A stretch of 64,000 nt of DNA from an uncultured Collinsella sp. (GTDB taxonomy: Bacteria; Actinomycetota; Coriobacteriia; Coriobacteriales; Coriobacteriaceae), in NCBI GenBank assembly GCA_937943045.1, contig CALEBN010000068.1, positions 110,674 through 174,673 on the forward strand. Direction: 5' to 3'. Positions within the stretch are counted from its first letter, which is position 1. Every line of letters starts with the position of its first letter. Below are positions 41,946-51,186 of this stretch, in pieces. The notes beneath the pieces are model-generated. The model was not told the DNA's origin. It worked only from the letters and a program-made list of their open reading frames with translations, and did no database searches. The translations under genes were made by a program, and so were the position numbers.

Positions 41946-43730
41946 CTAGTGCTGATTGAGTAGCCTTACGGCTTCGGCGGCCATGTTCTCGACCGTCATG
42001 CCGTTCTGAGCGAGCAACTCGTTGGGGTCGTAGCGGTCGGGGAAGCCCTTGGCGATGCCGAAGGTGCGCGTGCGCAACGGCGTGCATGCCAGATAACATG
42101 CCACGCGCTCGCCCCAGCCACCGTCCAAGATGCCGTCCTCGAGGGTGACGACAACGCGGTGCTCGGCGGCAAGGCTGTCGAGGAACTCGCGGTCGAGCTC
42201 GGTTGCAAAGCGCGGGTTGACGAGCGTGGCCTCGATGCCGTACTCGGCAGCCAAGCGATTTGCCACGCGCTCGCCCAGCTCAAAGAAATCGCCAAGCGCG
42301 AGCACGGCAACGTCGCGGCCCTGGCGCACGACGTTGTAGCGCGCGACGCCGTAATCGTCGCCCTCGGCGGGCGCCAAGTCGGGGCGGCTTACCAGGCCGA
42401 TGCCCGGTACGCGGATCGCCACGGGATGCTCGCGGTGATCGAGCGACCAGTTCAGCATGGACAGATATTCCTCCATGCAGGCCGGCGCCAAGTAGTGCAT
42501 GTTGGGAAGACCGCCCAGCATGGAAATATCAAAGAACGAAAGGTGCGTCTCGGACGTGGTGCCAAAGATCGACGCGCCAAACACTAGGATGGTTGCGGGG
42601 GCGTCGTTGAGGCACAGGTCGTGCCACAGTTCGTCGTAGGCGCGCTGCAGGAACGTACCGTACACGCCAAAGACCGGCTTAGCGCCCGAGCGCGCAAGCG
42701 CGGTGGCAAAGGTCACGGCGTGCTCTTCGGCAATGCCCACATCGACGAACTGTTTGCCAGCGGCAGCGCGAAGCTCGGGTGTAAAGCCCATGATGTAGGG
42801 CGTGGCGGCCGTGATGCCAACGACCTGCGGATCGCGCTCGATGGCGGCACTGAGTGCCTCGCCCGTAATGTCAGCATAGGTGCGCGGCGCGGGCTCGCTC
42901 GGATGGCCCGGGCAGAGCTTGCGGCCAGTCGCCATATCAAACGGACCCACATGGTGCCAGCGCTCGGGGTCGCTCTGGGCTGGCTCAAAGCCCTTGCCCT
43001 TGGCGGTGGAGACGTGCAGCACGATGGGATGATCGATATTGTGTAGTTCCTGCAGCGCGTCGACGAGGGCCAACACATCGTTACCGGCGTCCAGATAGCG
43101 GTAGTCGAGCCCTATCGCGCGGAAAACGTTGCGCTCACAGGTGCCGTTGCTGGCGCGCAGCTCGGCCAAATTGCGATAGAGGCCACCGTGGTTTTCGGCG
43201 ATGGACTGGTCGTTATCGTTGACGATGATGATCAGGTTGCTATCGAGCTCGGCGGCATTGTTAAAGCCCTCAAACGCCAGGCCGCCCGAAAGCGAGCCGT
43301 CGCCAATAACGGTAATGACGTTGTACGCATCGCCCGCCAGGTCACGAGCGTGCGCCAGGCCGCAGCCCAGGCTCACCGACGTGGAGGTATGGCCCATGGC
43401 GAACAGGTCGTGCTCGGACTCGTCGGGATTGGCAAACCCAGAAGCCTCACCATAACGCTCCGGATCGATATAGGTGTACGCGCGCCCCGTCAGCGCCTTG
43501 TGGGCGTAGGTCTGGTGCGAAACGTCAAAGACAATCTTGTCGATGGGGGAGTTAAACACGCGATGAAGCGCAACCGTAAGCTCAACGACGCCCAGGTTGG
43601 GGGCAACGTGCCCGCCGACGGCGGCGGAGCTTTCGAGGATGGCGTGGCGAATCTCGTCGCAGAGCTGCGGGAGCTCGTCGCGATTAAGAGCCTTGACGTC
43701 CTCGGGCGTTGTCGTTTGCGTAAGCAGCAT
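41946..43730 (-). CDS. dxs: 1-deoxy-D-xylulose-5-phosphate synthase
   Basis: A 594-residue thiamine diphosphate enzyme, the first step of the MEP isoprenoid pathway. GDGSLSGGLAFEGFNNA with the NDN motif binds ThDP-Mg, HVGPFD follows in the first half, and DVGIAEEHAVTFA marks the transketolase pyrimidine-binding domain with the catalytic Glu. It is about 30 residues shorter than typical Dxs, mainly in loops. It is divergent from the HD-CmpB gene. Confidence 0.94.
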   Translation of the reverse strand: MLLTQTTTPEDVKALNRDELPQLCDEIRHAILESSAAVGGHVAPNLGVVELTVALHRVFNSPIDKIVFDVSHQTYAHKALTGRAYTYIDPERYGEASGFANPDESEHDLFAMGHTSTSVSLGCGLAHARDLAGDAYNVITVIGDGSLSGGLAFEGFNNAAELDSNLIIIVNDNDQSIAENHGGLYRNLAELRASNGTCERNVFRAIGLDYRYLDAGNDVLALVDALQELHNIDHPIVLHVSTAKGKGFEPAQSDPERWHHVGPFDMATGRKLCPGHPSEPAPRTYADITGEALSAAIERDPQVVGITAATPYIMGFTPELRAAAGKQFVDVGIAEEHAVTFATALARSGAKPVFGVYGTFLQRAYDELWHDLCLNDAPATILVFGASIFGTTSETHLSFFDISMLGGLPNMHYLAPACMEEYLSMLNWSLDHREHPVAIRVPGIGLVSRPDLAPAEGDDYGVARYNVVRQGRDVAVLALGDFFELGERVANRLAAEYGIEATLVNPRFATELDREFLDSLAAEHRVVVTLEDGILDGGWGERVACYLACTPLRTRTFGIAKGFPDRYDPNELLAQNGMTVENMAAEAVRLLNQH

Positions 43731-43958
43731 CGTTGTGGGTTACTCCATGCGAATCGTGCGCCGGCACTCCCTCGGCCGGCACAATTGCACAAGACAGTCT
43801 CGCACATTTTGGCGTTTGATATGTGACGGCGGCGCGGTAATTCGCCAACTGGTGGGGCAAAACGTTTTGTCCGATGCCATACTGATATGTTCCATGATGT
43901 TTTTATCGATTGTGCACAGGCCGTGGCTTGTCGCCGTGAGTCGCTGGAAGGAGGCAGC

Positions 43959-45518
43959 ATGTCCGATACCGTTCGTGCCGAGAAAATCGCGCACGAGGTC
44001 GACTATGCCGCCCGCCAGCTGGCCCAGGCGGGCCGCTTGGACCTGACGCACGAGTTTATCCAGCATGGCGACGTGACGGTCTATGCACATGTGACTTCGG
44101 TAGCGCGGGCGAGCCTGTCCTTTGCCGAGCGCTTGGGCCGTGCCGGCATTTCGGTCGACCGTGCTTCGTTGTTGCGCGGGGCCCTGCTGCACGATTACTT
44201 TCTCTATGACTGGCACGATCCCGACCCAAGCCATCGGCTGCATGGCTTTCGCCACCCGTTTTTTGCCCTGGCACGTGCGGAGGAAGATTTTGAGCTGACG
44301 CCGCGCGAACGGAATATTATCGTGCGGCATATGTTTCCGCTGGTGCCAGTGCCGCCGACGTGTCGTGAGGCTTGGATTGTATGCCTGGCAGATAAATGGT
44401 GCGCTCTGCGCGAGACGGTCGCCGGTCGTCTGCGGCGCAAGGACGAGGCGGACGATGACGTGAGTGGCGAATCGAGCGAAAAGAGGAGAGGGCAGACGGT
44501 GGGGACCGCGATTGATATGGCGTTTGGCGGCGCGACGCTTGCCGCCTGCCCACTCTCGGCACTGGTGCTCTCGTTTGCCTTTTACGGGTTTTGCGGTTGG
44601 GCATGGGAGTCGACAGTATGCGCCATGCTCAATCACGGACGATTTGCCAACAGTGGCTTTTTGCTTGGGCCGTGCTGCCCCATCTATGGCGCGGGCGGCA
44701 TTGCCTGCTGGCTGCTGTTGCGTGGGATTCCGGATGCCTCGAGCCAGTTTGTCGCTGCAGCGCTCGTATGCAGCGTGATTGAGTACAGCGTAGGCGTGCT
44801 GTTGGAAAAAACAACGGGCGCTCGCTTTTGGGATTACTCGCACCTGCCGTTTAACTTGCACGGACGCATCTGTCTGTACTGGGCTTGCGCGTTTGGCTTG
44901 GGTGCGTTGTGTATTTGCCGTTTAGTGGAGCCGGCATTGCTGGGGCTGCTTGGCCATCTGCCGGTGCTGATTGTGCGGCTGTCCGCCTTTATCGTCGCGG
45001 TCGCGATGATGGTCGACGCGGTGTGCTCGTTGGCGAGCTGGCGGCGTCTGTCTGATCAGCTGGAGCGCGTCCGGGCCGACCTTGCCGACCGCATCAATGA
45101 GTCGCTTGCCGACGCGTCTGACTCCATGCTCGAACGTATTCCCGATTCGGCGATCGACTCGGTGGCGCAGACGCATATCCGCAGCCGTGCCGTTAACGCG
45201 TGGCTGGCCGAGCTGGGCGACGCAACGCTCGATGCCCTGCGTGAGAAGGCTTCGATGCCGACGTTTATCTCGGACGGCGCTCATGGCCTGGCGCTTGCCG
45301 CCCGCCGCGTGGCCGATGCCGCGCCGAGCGTGCCCCATCCATCGCTCGCCCGTCTCCGTGCCGGCAGGCGCGCGAACCGTCCGGTGCCGAGTGTGTCGCT
45401 CAGTCGTCGCGACCTGCGCTTCTTCAATGCCTTCCCGCGCTTGCGCATCAACCGCTACGAGGGTGTCATTCGAGCAACTAATCTCCGCGACCGCGCTCAC
45501 GAGCTGTTTCGGCGCTAG
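43959..45518 (+). CDS. HD phosphohydrolase domain fused to a CmpB-type membrane domain
   Basis: A 519-residue fusion. Residues 30-150 form an HD domain: His44, His78-Asp79 in LLRGALLHDYFLYDWHD, and a later Asp in CLADKWCAL. Residues 165-340 form a membrane domain with about six helices of the putative ABC transporter permease CmpB family: YGFCGWAWESTVC, GFLLGPCCPIYGAGG and ARFWDYSHLPFNLHGRICL are typical. The last 170 residues are soluble and charged. GGAAGGAGG before the ATG at 43959 sets the start. HD and CmpB are usually separate proteins, and the substrate is unknown. Confidence 0.82.
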   Translation: MSDTVRAEKIAHEVDYAARQLAQAGRLDLTHEFIQHGDVTVYAHVTSVARASLSFAERLGRAGISVDRASLLRGALLHDYFLYDWHDPDPSHRLHGFRHPFFALARAEEDFELTPRERNIIVRHMFPLVPVPPTCREAWIVCLADKWCALRETVAGRLRRKDEADDDVSGESSEKRRGQTVGTAIDMAFGGATLAACPLSALVLSFAFYGFCGWAWESTVCAMLNHGRFANSGFLLGPCCPIYGAGGIACWLLLRGIPDASSQFVAAALVCSVIEYSVGVLLEKTTGARFWDYSHLPFNLHGRICLYWACAFGLGALCICRLVEPALLGLLGHLPVLIVRLSAFIVAVAMMVDAVCSLASWRRLSDQLERVRADLADRINESLADASDSMLERIPDSAIDSVAQTHIRSRAVNAWLAELGDATLDALREKASMPTFISDGAHGLALAARRVADAAPSVPHPSLARLRAGRRANRPVPSVSLSRRDLRFFNAFPRLRINRYEGVIRATNLRDRAHELFRR

Positions 45519-45771
45519 CCGGGACGGGCGCGCTCACGGCCCCCTTGCTCGCGTATTCCCGTTCGTTTCGCGCCCGTTGCTGCGTCGTTTCCAAGATTGC
45601 GGCGCCGTTGGAGATGGCACGATCTGGGTCGAGCCGGTCGAGGAAGCTATCCGCATCCGTACCGGCGAACACGGCTCTTCTGCGGTGTAGGACAATCTTT
45701 CGCCTGACGGGTGCGCCTCTCTTGGGGCGCGCTCATTCTCGTCTACAATATCGTGCAGACGAAGGAGAGGC
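45519..45771. other. Intergenic region
   Basis: I see no convincing gene in these 253 bases. Open frames here lack ribosome binding sites. AAGGAGAGG at the right end belongs to the HAD gene. Confidence 0.4.
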
Positions 45772-46635
45772 ATGCCCATGATCAAGATGTTTGCGAGTGA
45801 CTTAGACGGAACGCTGCTGAACGCCCTGCACGAGGCGGATGGGACTATCCGCCGCGCCATTCGCGAGCTGACCGAGGCTGGTCTGCATGTGGTTCCCGCG
45901 ACCGGACGCTCGACGTTACCAATCGGCGAGCATGGTTTTACGGGGCTGGCGCTCGATGCCTGCTGCTCTAACGGCTCCATCGTGCGCGACAGCCATGGCG
46001 AGGTGCTCAAGACCTGGACCATCGACCCGCAGGTTACCGAGGAGCTGCTCAAGGCGTTCCCGGACATTTGCTTCGACTGTTCCACGCCCGACGGCATGTT
46101 CTCGAGCGGTTCGTTCGAGATGCACCAGGCGGGCTTTAAGAAGGACAGCCCTATCAAGCGCATCGTGATGCGCGGCATGCGCGCACGTGGTGGGTATCAC
46201 GAGGAGCAGTATTTCGATCAGTCGATCGGCGACATCCTGCGCCACGATGTGTGTAAGATCAACTGCCGCGTGACCTCGCCCGAGCTGGAGCGCGACCTTA
46301 AGGCGTATTTGGCCGAGCGATCGGACCGCGTGGTCAACGCGCCGTTCGATCCGGTGATGTTCGAGATCACGGACGTGGCGTGCAACAAGGGTGAGAGCGT
46401 GGCCTGGCTGGCGGGCTACTACGGCATTGCCGAGGACGAGGTCGCGGTTTACGGCGACGGCGGTAACGACATTGCCATGCTCAAACGCTTCCGTCACAGC
46501 TACGCGACCAAAAACGCTAGCGATGCAGCCAAGGCTGCTGCGAGCGCGACCATCGGCAGCTGCATGGTCCACGCCGTCCCCAAACACATGCTCGCCACCA
46601 TGCGCAAGCAAAACTCTCGCACCGTCATCGAATAA
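45772..46635 (+). CDS. HAD-superfamily hydrolase, Cof type
   Basis: A 287-residue phosphatase. Motif I is DLDGTLL with Asp10 and Asp12, motif II is PATGRS, motif III includes the Lys in NKGES, and motif IV is YGDGGNDIAML. The C2B cap inserted between motifs II and III makes it a Cof/YbjI-type sugar or nucleotide phosphatase. GAAGGAGAGGC precedes the ATG. It is convergent with the helicase gene. Confidence 0.9.
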   Translation: MPMIKMFASDLDGTLLNALHEADGTIRRAIRELTEAGLHVVPATGRSTLPIGEHGFTGLALDACCSNGSIVRDSHGEVLKTWTIDPQVTEELLKAFPDICFDCSTPDGMFSSGSFEMHQAGFKKDSPIKRIVMRGMRARGGYHEEQYFDQSIGDILRHDVCKINCRVTSPELERDLKAYLAERSDRVVNAPFDPVMFEITDVACNKGESVAWLAGYYGIAEDEVAVYGDGGNDIAMLKRFRHSYATKNASDAAKAAASATIGSCMVHAVPKHMLATMRKQNSRTVIE

Positions 46636-46666
46636 TGTGGCAAAGGGACTGCCACTTTGTCACATT
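46634..46666. repeat. Palindrome spanning a convergent gene junction
   Basis: AATGTGGCAAAG (46634-46645), loop GGACTGCCA, CTTTGTCACATT (46655-46666), one G-T wobble. It includes the last two bases of the HAD stop and the final codons of the helicase gene. A related palindrome is at 61497. Probably a bidirectional terminator. Confidence 0.65.
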
Positions 46667-49600
46667 CCGGGGTTCTCGACTAGCCAGTGCTCGTAGGCGC
46701 GCTGCATGACCTCGGTTTTATCGGCTTTTTTGCGGCAGCCCTTCTGCTCCTCGATGGCCAGCTCATAGGCGTCGCTCTGCTCAAAAGCGCTGGTATCCCA
46801 AGCACCGTGTTCAATGCGCGACCATACGGCATCGATGAGCTGCTCGAGTTCGGCAATGTCAACGGCGTTGGCGGTTGCCGCGAACGGCGGGCGAAGCTCG
46901 CCCGTCGTCTTGTCGGGTTCTACATAGTAGTCGCCCATGGAGGTGACGGTGTAGCCATAAAACTCGGGTGACGCTTCGACCAGCAGTTTGTAAAACTTGA
47001 GCTGACGATGGTAGCCTGCAGGGATTTCTTTGCCAAAGCCAGTCTTGTAGTCGACGATCTGCACCGTCTTAGCTGCATCGTCAACGAGGAGCAGGTCAAG
47101 AAAACCAAAGAGTGGAGTTCCACTGGCAGTTAGACACTGCATGTTCGCTTCCGTGATGCAACGGTAGCCACGTACGTGCTCGACAAGCCAAGGGACGAAT
47201 GCATGACAAATGCGTTCGAAGCGGTCCGAATAGCGACGGACGTCCTCGGGGGCAAAATCGAGCCACGAAATCTGCTGGCGATACTCGGCCTCAATTGTCT
47301 CAATTGCCGCCGCGCCATCGGTTGCCATCCGATTAACGATTTCTTCGAACATCGCGTGAACGATAGTGCCGAATTCGGTTTGGATCGTGGGCGCAGTGGG
47401 CAGGCGCACAATCTGCTTCTCAGGGAAGTGCTGGCTATTTGCACACCCAGGCTCGTAGGTCACAAAGTTGTTGAGTGCCGTGGCAGAGAGGTGTTTTACG
47501 TCGGTGTGAGGTTCCAAAAGCGCACGGAGCTCGGGCGTATCAAACACGTAGTTGTCGCGCCATTCGGTTTCGATGGCGGCACTGAGCTGGTCCGCTTCAG
47601 CAGAAACCTCGCAAGAGTCGATAAGCCCCGTGAGCTCCTGCAGCGCCGATCCGCCGGCGCGGTACAGCTCGAGGTGCCGCTTAGCGCGTGTGATGGCTAC
47701 AAACAGCAGACGGCGCGCATCGTCGTCATCCTTTTCGTCGCGAATAAGCAGGTTGGACGGGTACAAGCTCATGCCGCCAGCACCTTTGTGCCAGGTGGAG
47801 TCGTCGGCGTCGAGCAGGTAGACGCAATCGAACTGCAGACCTTTCGAACTGTGAGCGCTAGTAAGGCGAACGGCTCCCGGTGTGCCAAGATCGATCGATG
47901 CGTCGATGCTCACGTCAAACTTTTGCGCGGCGTCGAGTTTGTCGACAATATCGGGCAGGCGAAGTGTGCGTCCCATGCGGCGCGCGTCGCCCATTTCACC
48001 CTCAGCAAAGGTGAGCAGGGCGCGGATGCCGGCATTGAATTCGGCGGCGCCCAGCGGATCCTGTTTTTTATGATCCTGATAATAGTCAAGGCTGCGTTTG
48101 GCAATCTTAAAGAGCAACGCTTTGACCGGGGAGGCGCCGGCCTCGGCCGCCCACTGCATAAGGTCGTCGTACAGCTCTTTGACGCGGGCGCTATTACTCT
48201 CGCACATGGCGGTCATCCAGTCGCCGCGATGCTCGCGCTTGGCGCTGAGCGCAAACGTCACGGACGATGGATGGTCGCCGCCCAGCTCGGCGGCACAGAC
48301 AATCTGCGGAAGATAGCTACAGGCGAGCTCTTTCTGCCCGCGAGCAAGTGCGGTAACGCAGCGCAACAGTGCCAGCATCGTCTGCATACGCTCGGAAGCA
48401 AAGAGATTCTGCCGCTCGCGATAGGAGAACGGCACTTTTTTCTTAACGAGGAAGGGGATAAGCGAGCGCAATGCGGCGTGTTTGGCAGAGATGACTGCAA
48501 TTCCTTCATTGGGATCTTCGCATTTATCGAGATAGTGATCATCAAGCCGCTGCTTAATGCTCGCAGCGACAGCGGCGTATTCCTCGGCTTTGCCGCCGAA
48601 GACGTTCTCACTAAAGTCGACCTGATCACCCTGAGGCTTGGAGGCTTCGATTGACTTATTCGAGCTGGCGTCGAGGCGATATTCAATTTGGCGTGCGATA
48701 GCTTGACCAAGCTCAACGATGGCGGGCGTGGAGCGATAGTTGGTCTTGAGCACGATGCTCCGGGGCGAAAACTCGGCCGCAAACTGGTTGGCACATTCGA
48801 TCGTGGCGCCCTGAAAACGCATGATGGCCTGATCGTCATCGCCGACGGCCATGATATTGGGCGCATCAACGCCGTCGCAGAGCAGCTCGATGATGCGCAT
48901 CTGGGCGCCATTGGTGTCCTGAAACTCGTCAACCTGGATATAGGTATAGGTGTCCTGGAGCACTTGACGTAGCGCATCGTTGTGTTCGACGGCGTTAACA
49001 AAGTCGCCGATCATATCGTCGTAATCGTAGAGATGGTGCTGGTCAAGCTCGCTCTGGTAGCTACGCGCGACGTCGCAAGCGGTCTTAAGTCGCTCGCTCT
49101 GCTCCGCAATCTTAAAGGTGCGTCCCTGAGAGTTGCTGCCTCCAAAGAAGGCATCGCGCACCTTGGTGTATCCCGACGACTTTCCCTTCTCGTCAATAAG
49201 TTCGGTGCGGCGAACGGTGTCGCGCAACTCAAGAATGTACGGCACGTACGTACCGGCGGGACAGTCGATCGGGCGGGTGAGCGATGTGGGCGCCATGCCG
49301 CAGGCACGCTCGACCTCTTCCTCAAAGCGTTCGGCCAACGCGGCGCTTGCCCTTTCGCAGGCGAGCGTAAGCAGCTCGGAATGCTCGGTGAGCCAGGCAG
49401 CGGCGTCGATATTCTGCTGCGCGATGGCGCCCAGCGTGTCGTAGTCCAGGCCACTGCGTTTGATTTTGGAGACAAAGCCAATCATCTTGCCGATGTTTTG
49501 CGCGGGCATATCGGGCGACCCTCCGCCCAGGGGCGACCCAAAGGGAAGCGATTTGAGCAGCCGATCAAAAATCTCTTGCTGGTGCAGGCTAGTAACAAGC

Positions 49601-49947
49601 GTGTCGGTCGATGGGCGCATGAAGTACTCGGGATAGCGCGACCTGATGCTGCTTGCAAATCCGTGAAACGTGCTGACTTCGATGCCGTAGGCGTCGCGCC
49701 CAATGAGCTCAATCAGGCGTTTGCGCATGGCTTCCGCGCCCGCCTCGGTATAGGTAAGACAGAGGATGTTGCGCGGGGCGACATCGCACTTGGCCAGGAT
49801 GTTCGCCGCGCGCAGGCTCAGTAGCTGCGTCTTGCCGGTGCCGGGACCGGCAATGACGAGCAGCGGGCCATCTAGGCATTCGACGGCCTCGCGCTGTTCG
49901 GGGTTCAGGCGTTTAGACGATTCATCGAATTTGGGGGTCGTATCCAT
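46660..49947 (-). CDS. UvrD-like helicase with C-terminal RecB-type nuclease
   Basis: A 1095-residue DNA helicase-nuclease. Walker A is GPGTGKT (34-40), motif Ia is LCLTYTEAGAEAMRKR, motif II is VDEFQDTN, motif III VGDDDQAIMRFQGA, and motif VI is VAITRAKRHLELYR. The last 250 residues carry a PD-(D/E)XK nuclease: the GTIVHAMFEE helix, GFLDLLLVDD, and IVDYKTG near residue 965. This is the layout of AddA/AdnB-type end-processing enzymes, but no AddB/AdnA partner is adjacent. A WYL regulator gene lies 6 bases upstream on the same strand. Confidence 0.92.
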   Translation of the reverse strand: MDTTPKFDESSKRLNPEQREAVECLDGPLLVIAGPGTGKTQLLSLRAANILAKCDVAPRNILCLTYTEAGAEAMRKRLIELIGRDAYGIEVSTFHGFASSIRSRYPEYFMRPSTDTLVTSLHQQEIFDRLLKSLPFGSPLGGGSPDMPAQNIGKMIGFVSKIKRSGLDYDTLGAIAQQNIDAAAWLTEHSELLTLACERASAALAERFEEEVERACGMAPTSLTRPIDCPAGTYVPYILELRDTVRRTELIDEKGKSSGYTKVRDAFFGGSNSQGRTFKIAEQSERLKTACDVARSYQSELDQHHLYDYDDMIGDFVNAVEHNDALRQVLQDTYTYIQVDEFQDTNGAQMRIIELLCDGVDAPNIMAVGDDDQAIMRFQGATIECANQFAAEFSPRSIVLKTNYRSTPAIVELGQAIARQIEYRLDASSNKSIEASKPQGDQVDFSENVFGGKAEEYAAVAASIKQRLDDHYLDKCEDPNEGIAVISAKHAALRSLIPFLVKKKVPFSYRERQNLFASERMQTMLALLRCVTALARGQKELACSYLPQIVCAAELGGDHPSSVTFALSAKREHRGDWMTAMCESNSARVKELYDDLMQWAAEAGASPVKALLFKIAKRSLDYYQDHKKQDPLGAAEFNAGIRALLTFAEGEMGDARRMGRTLRLPDIVDKLDAAQKFDVSIDASIDLGTPGAVRLTSAHSSKGLQFDCVYLLDADDSTWHKGAGGMSLYPSNLLIRDEKDDDDARRLLFVAITRAKRHLELYRAGGSALQELTGLIDSCEVSAEADQLSAAIETEWRDNYVFDTPELRALLEPHTDVKHLSATALNNFVTYEPGCANSQHFPEKQIVRLPTAPTIQTEFGTIVHAMFEEIVNRMATDGAAAIETIEAEYRQQISWLDFAPEDVRRYSDRFERICHAFVPWLVEHVRGYRCITEANMQCLTASGTPLFGFLDLLLVDDAAKTVQIVDYKTGFGKEIPAGYHRQLKFYKLLVEASPEFYGYTVTSMGDYYVEPDKTTGELRPPFAATANAVDIAELEQLIDAVWSRIEHGAWDTSAFEQSDAYELAIEEQKGCRKKADKTEVMQRAYEHWLVENPGM

Positions 49948-49953
49948 GAAATA

Positions 49954-50964
49954 TTACCTGTCTTCCTGGTAAAGTGCCCGAGTGTCGTCGAGATATTTGA
50001 GATACGTATCGATGGCGCTTTGGGGCTGAACGATCTTAATGAACGTGCTGAGTTGCAGCAGCCAGCCAAAGAACTGCGGCGACAACGGAGCTTTGACGGT
50101 CGCCAGCAAGCGCCCATCCTGGTTTTCAAACACAACGGCGTCGAGCCCGAACTTGTCGATGAGCGGGTTCATCGCACGGTCATCGAGTTCCAGTACCACA
50201 GCGGTCTTGTCCGCCGCATACACGCCAAATGATGGTGAGACGTGATCTTCGAGCACATAGCCGGCAATGCGCGGATCCTTGGTTGAGGGCTCTTCGGATA
50301 CTGCAACATCGAGCATGCGGTCGACGCGATAAGGTGTGAACGGCTGATGACCCGAGCCGGCATTAGCCCATTTATCTCTAAATCCAATCATGTAATAGAG
50401 TTCGTCGGAGTAGATAAGGCGCACAGGCGTGAGCTCGTAGGTCTTTCCGTCATGATTAAGAGCCTTTTGCTTGGCGGCGTCGTAGTGGAAGTAACGAAAC
50501 CGAATTTTGCGTTTTTCGCGCATGGCCTGCTGAATCAAGTCGATGTTGAGCAGAGCATCGGAGTTTCGCATCTTCACGCGCGAAGGTACGTCGACACGCT
50601 TGTGCATCAGCTCGCGTTCGCCCAGGCTGGCGAGGCTCTGCAGCTTGCCGATGAGGTGGTCGGTCAACTCATCGGTCAAAAACGGCGAACTCTGCACGGC
50701 GTCAACAAGCATGATGAGTTCTTGCAGGTCGAGCGGGCGCGAGGCCAACGCCCATTCCTTGCCACTGCGCTGGTCGATGTTGAGCCCAAAGTCGCGAAGC
50801 GTTTGCAGGTCGCGATAGATGGCCTTGCGTTCGGCCTCGAGGTCGTGATAGGCGAGCTCTTCGATGATCTGCTGCGTTGTGAGCCCGTGCGTGCTGTCGG
50901 TCTTTTCCATCAAGGTTTTAAGCAGGAACAGAAGCCTGAGCTTTTGATTTGGTCTGTTCGCCAC
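49954..50964 (-). CDS. WYL-domain transcriptional regulator
   Basis: A 336-residue regulator. An N-terminal helix-turn-helix (TTQQIIEELAYHDLEAERKAIYRDLQTLRDFG; the second half is typical of DeoR/HTH_11) is followed by a WYL domain, seen around IRFRYFHY and LTPVRLIYSDELYYMIGF, and a C-terminal WCX extension. WYL proteins bind nucleic-acid ligands and often control DNA-damage or anti-phage genes. The start is GTG with AAAGGAG upstream. It is in one operon with the helicase-nuclease and divergent from rtcB. Confidence 0.9.
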   Translation of the reverse strand: MANRPNQKLRLLFLLKTLMEKTDSTHGLTTQQIIEELAYHDLEAERKAIYRDLQTLRDFGLNIDQRSGKEWALASRPLDLQELIMLVDAVQSSPFLTDELTDHLIGKLQSLASLGERELMHKRVDVPSRVKMRNSDALLNIDLIQQAMREKRKIRFRYFHYDAAKQKALNHDGKTYELTPVRLIYSDELYYMIGFRDKWANAGSGHQPFTPYRVDRMLDVAVSEEPSTKDPRIAGYVLEDHVSPSFGVYAADKTAVVLELDDRAMNPLIDKFGLDAVVFENQDGRLLATVKAPLSPQFFGWLLQLSTFIKIVQPQSAIDTYLKYLDDTRALYQEDR

Positions 50965-51018
50965 GTTGTCTCCTTTCGCCGGCAGGGTATCAGCCGGAGA
51001 TGCAAAACAAGACCCGTT

Positions 51019-51075
51019 ATTGGGACTCATTGTAGCCCGCGCGACCGTAGTATTCGCAGCAATGAGAGTCCGAAT
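51019..51075. promoter_or_regulatory. Inverted repeat in the WYL-rtcB divergent region
   Basis: ATTGGGACTCATTG (51019-51032) and CAATGAGAGTCCGAAT (51060-51075) are inverted repeats with a two-base bulge. They lie between the divergent start codons and could be an operator for both operons or a transcribed hairpin. Confidence 0.4.
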
Positions 51076-51186
51076 AGGGCGAAAGGTGGTTAAACGGAAA
51101 TCGGCGGTTTGGCTGGCTGGTGTGACATGCGCTCTGTTGGCTTGGGGCCGGTTCCGGTTTACAAGGATCAGAACAGGAGAAATGCG

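Noticed and set aside
45534..45771. Short coding remnant before the HAD gene
   Set aside because: A stretch near 45610-45690 has host-like codons, but no start codon with a ribosome binding site and no recognisable family.
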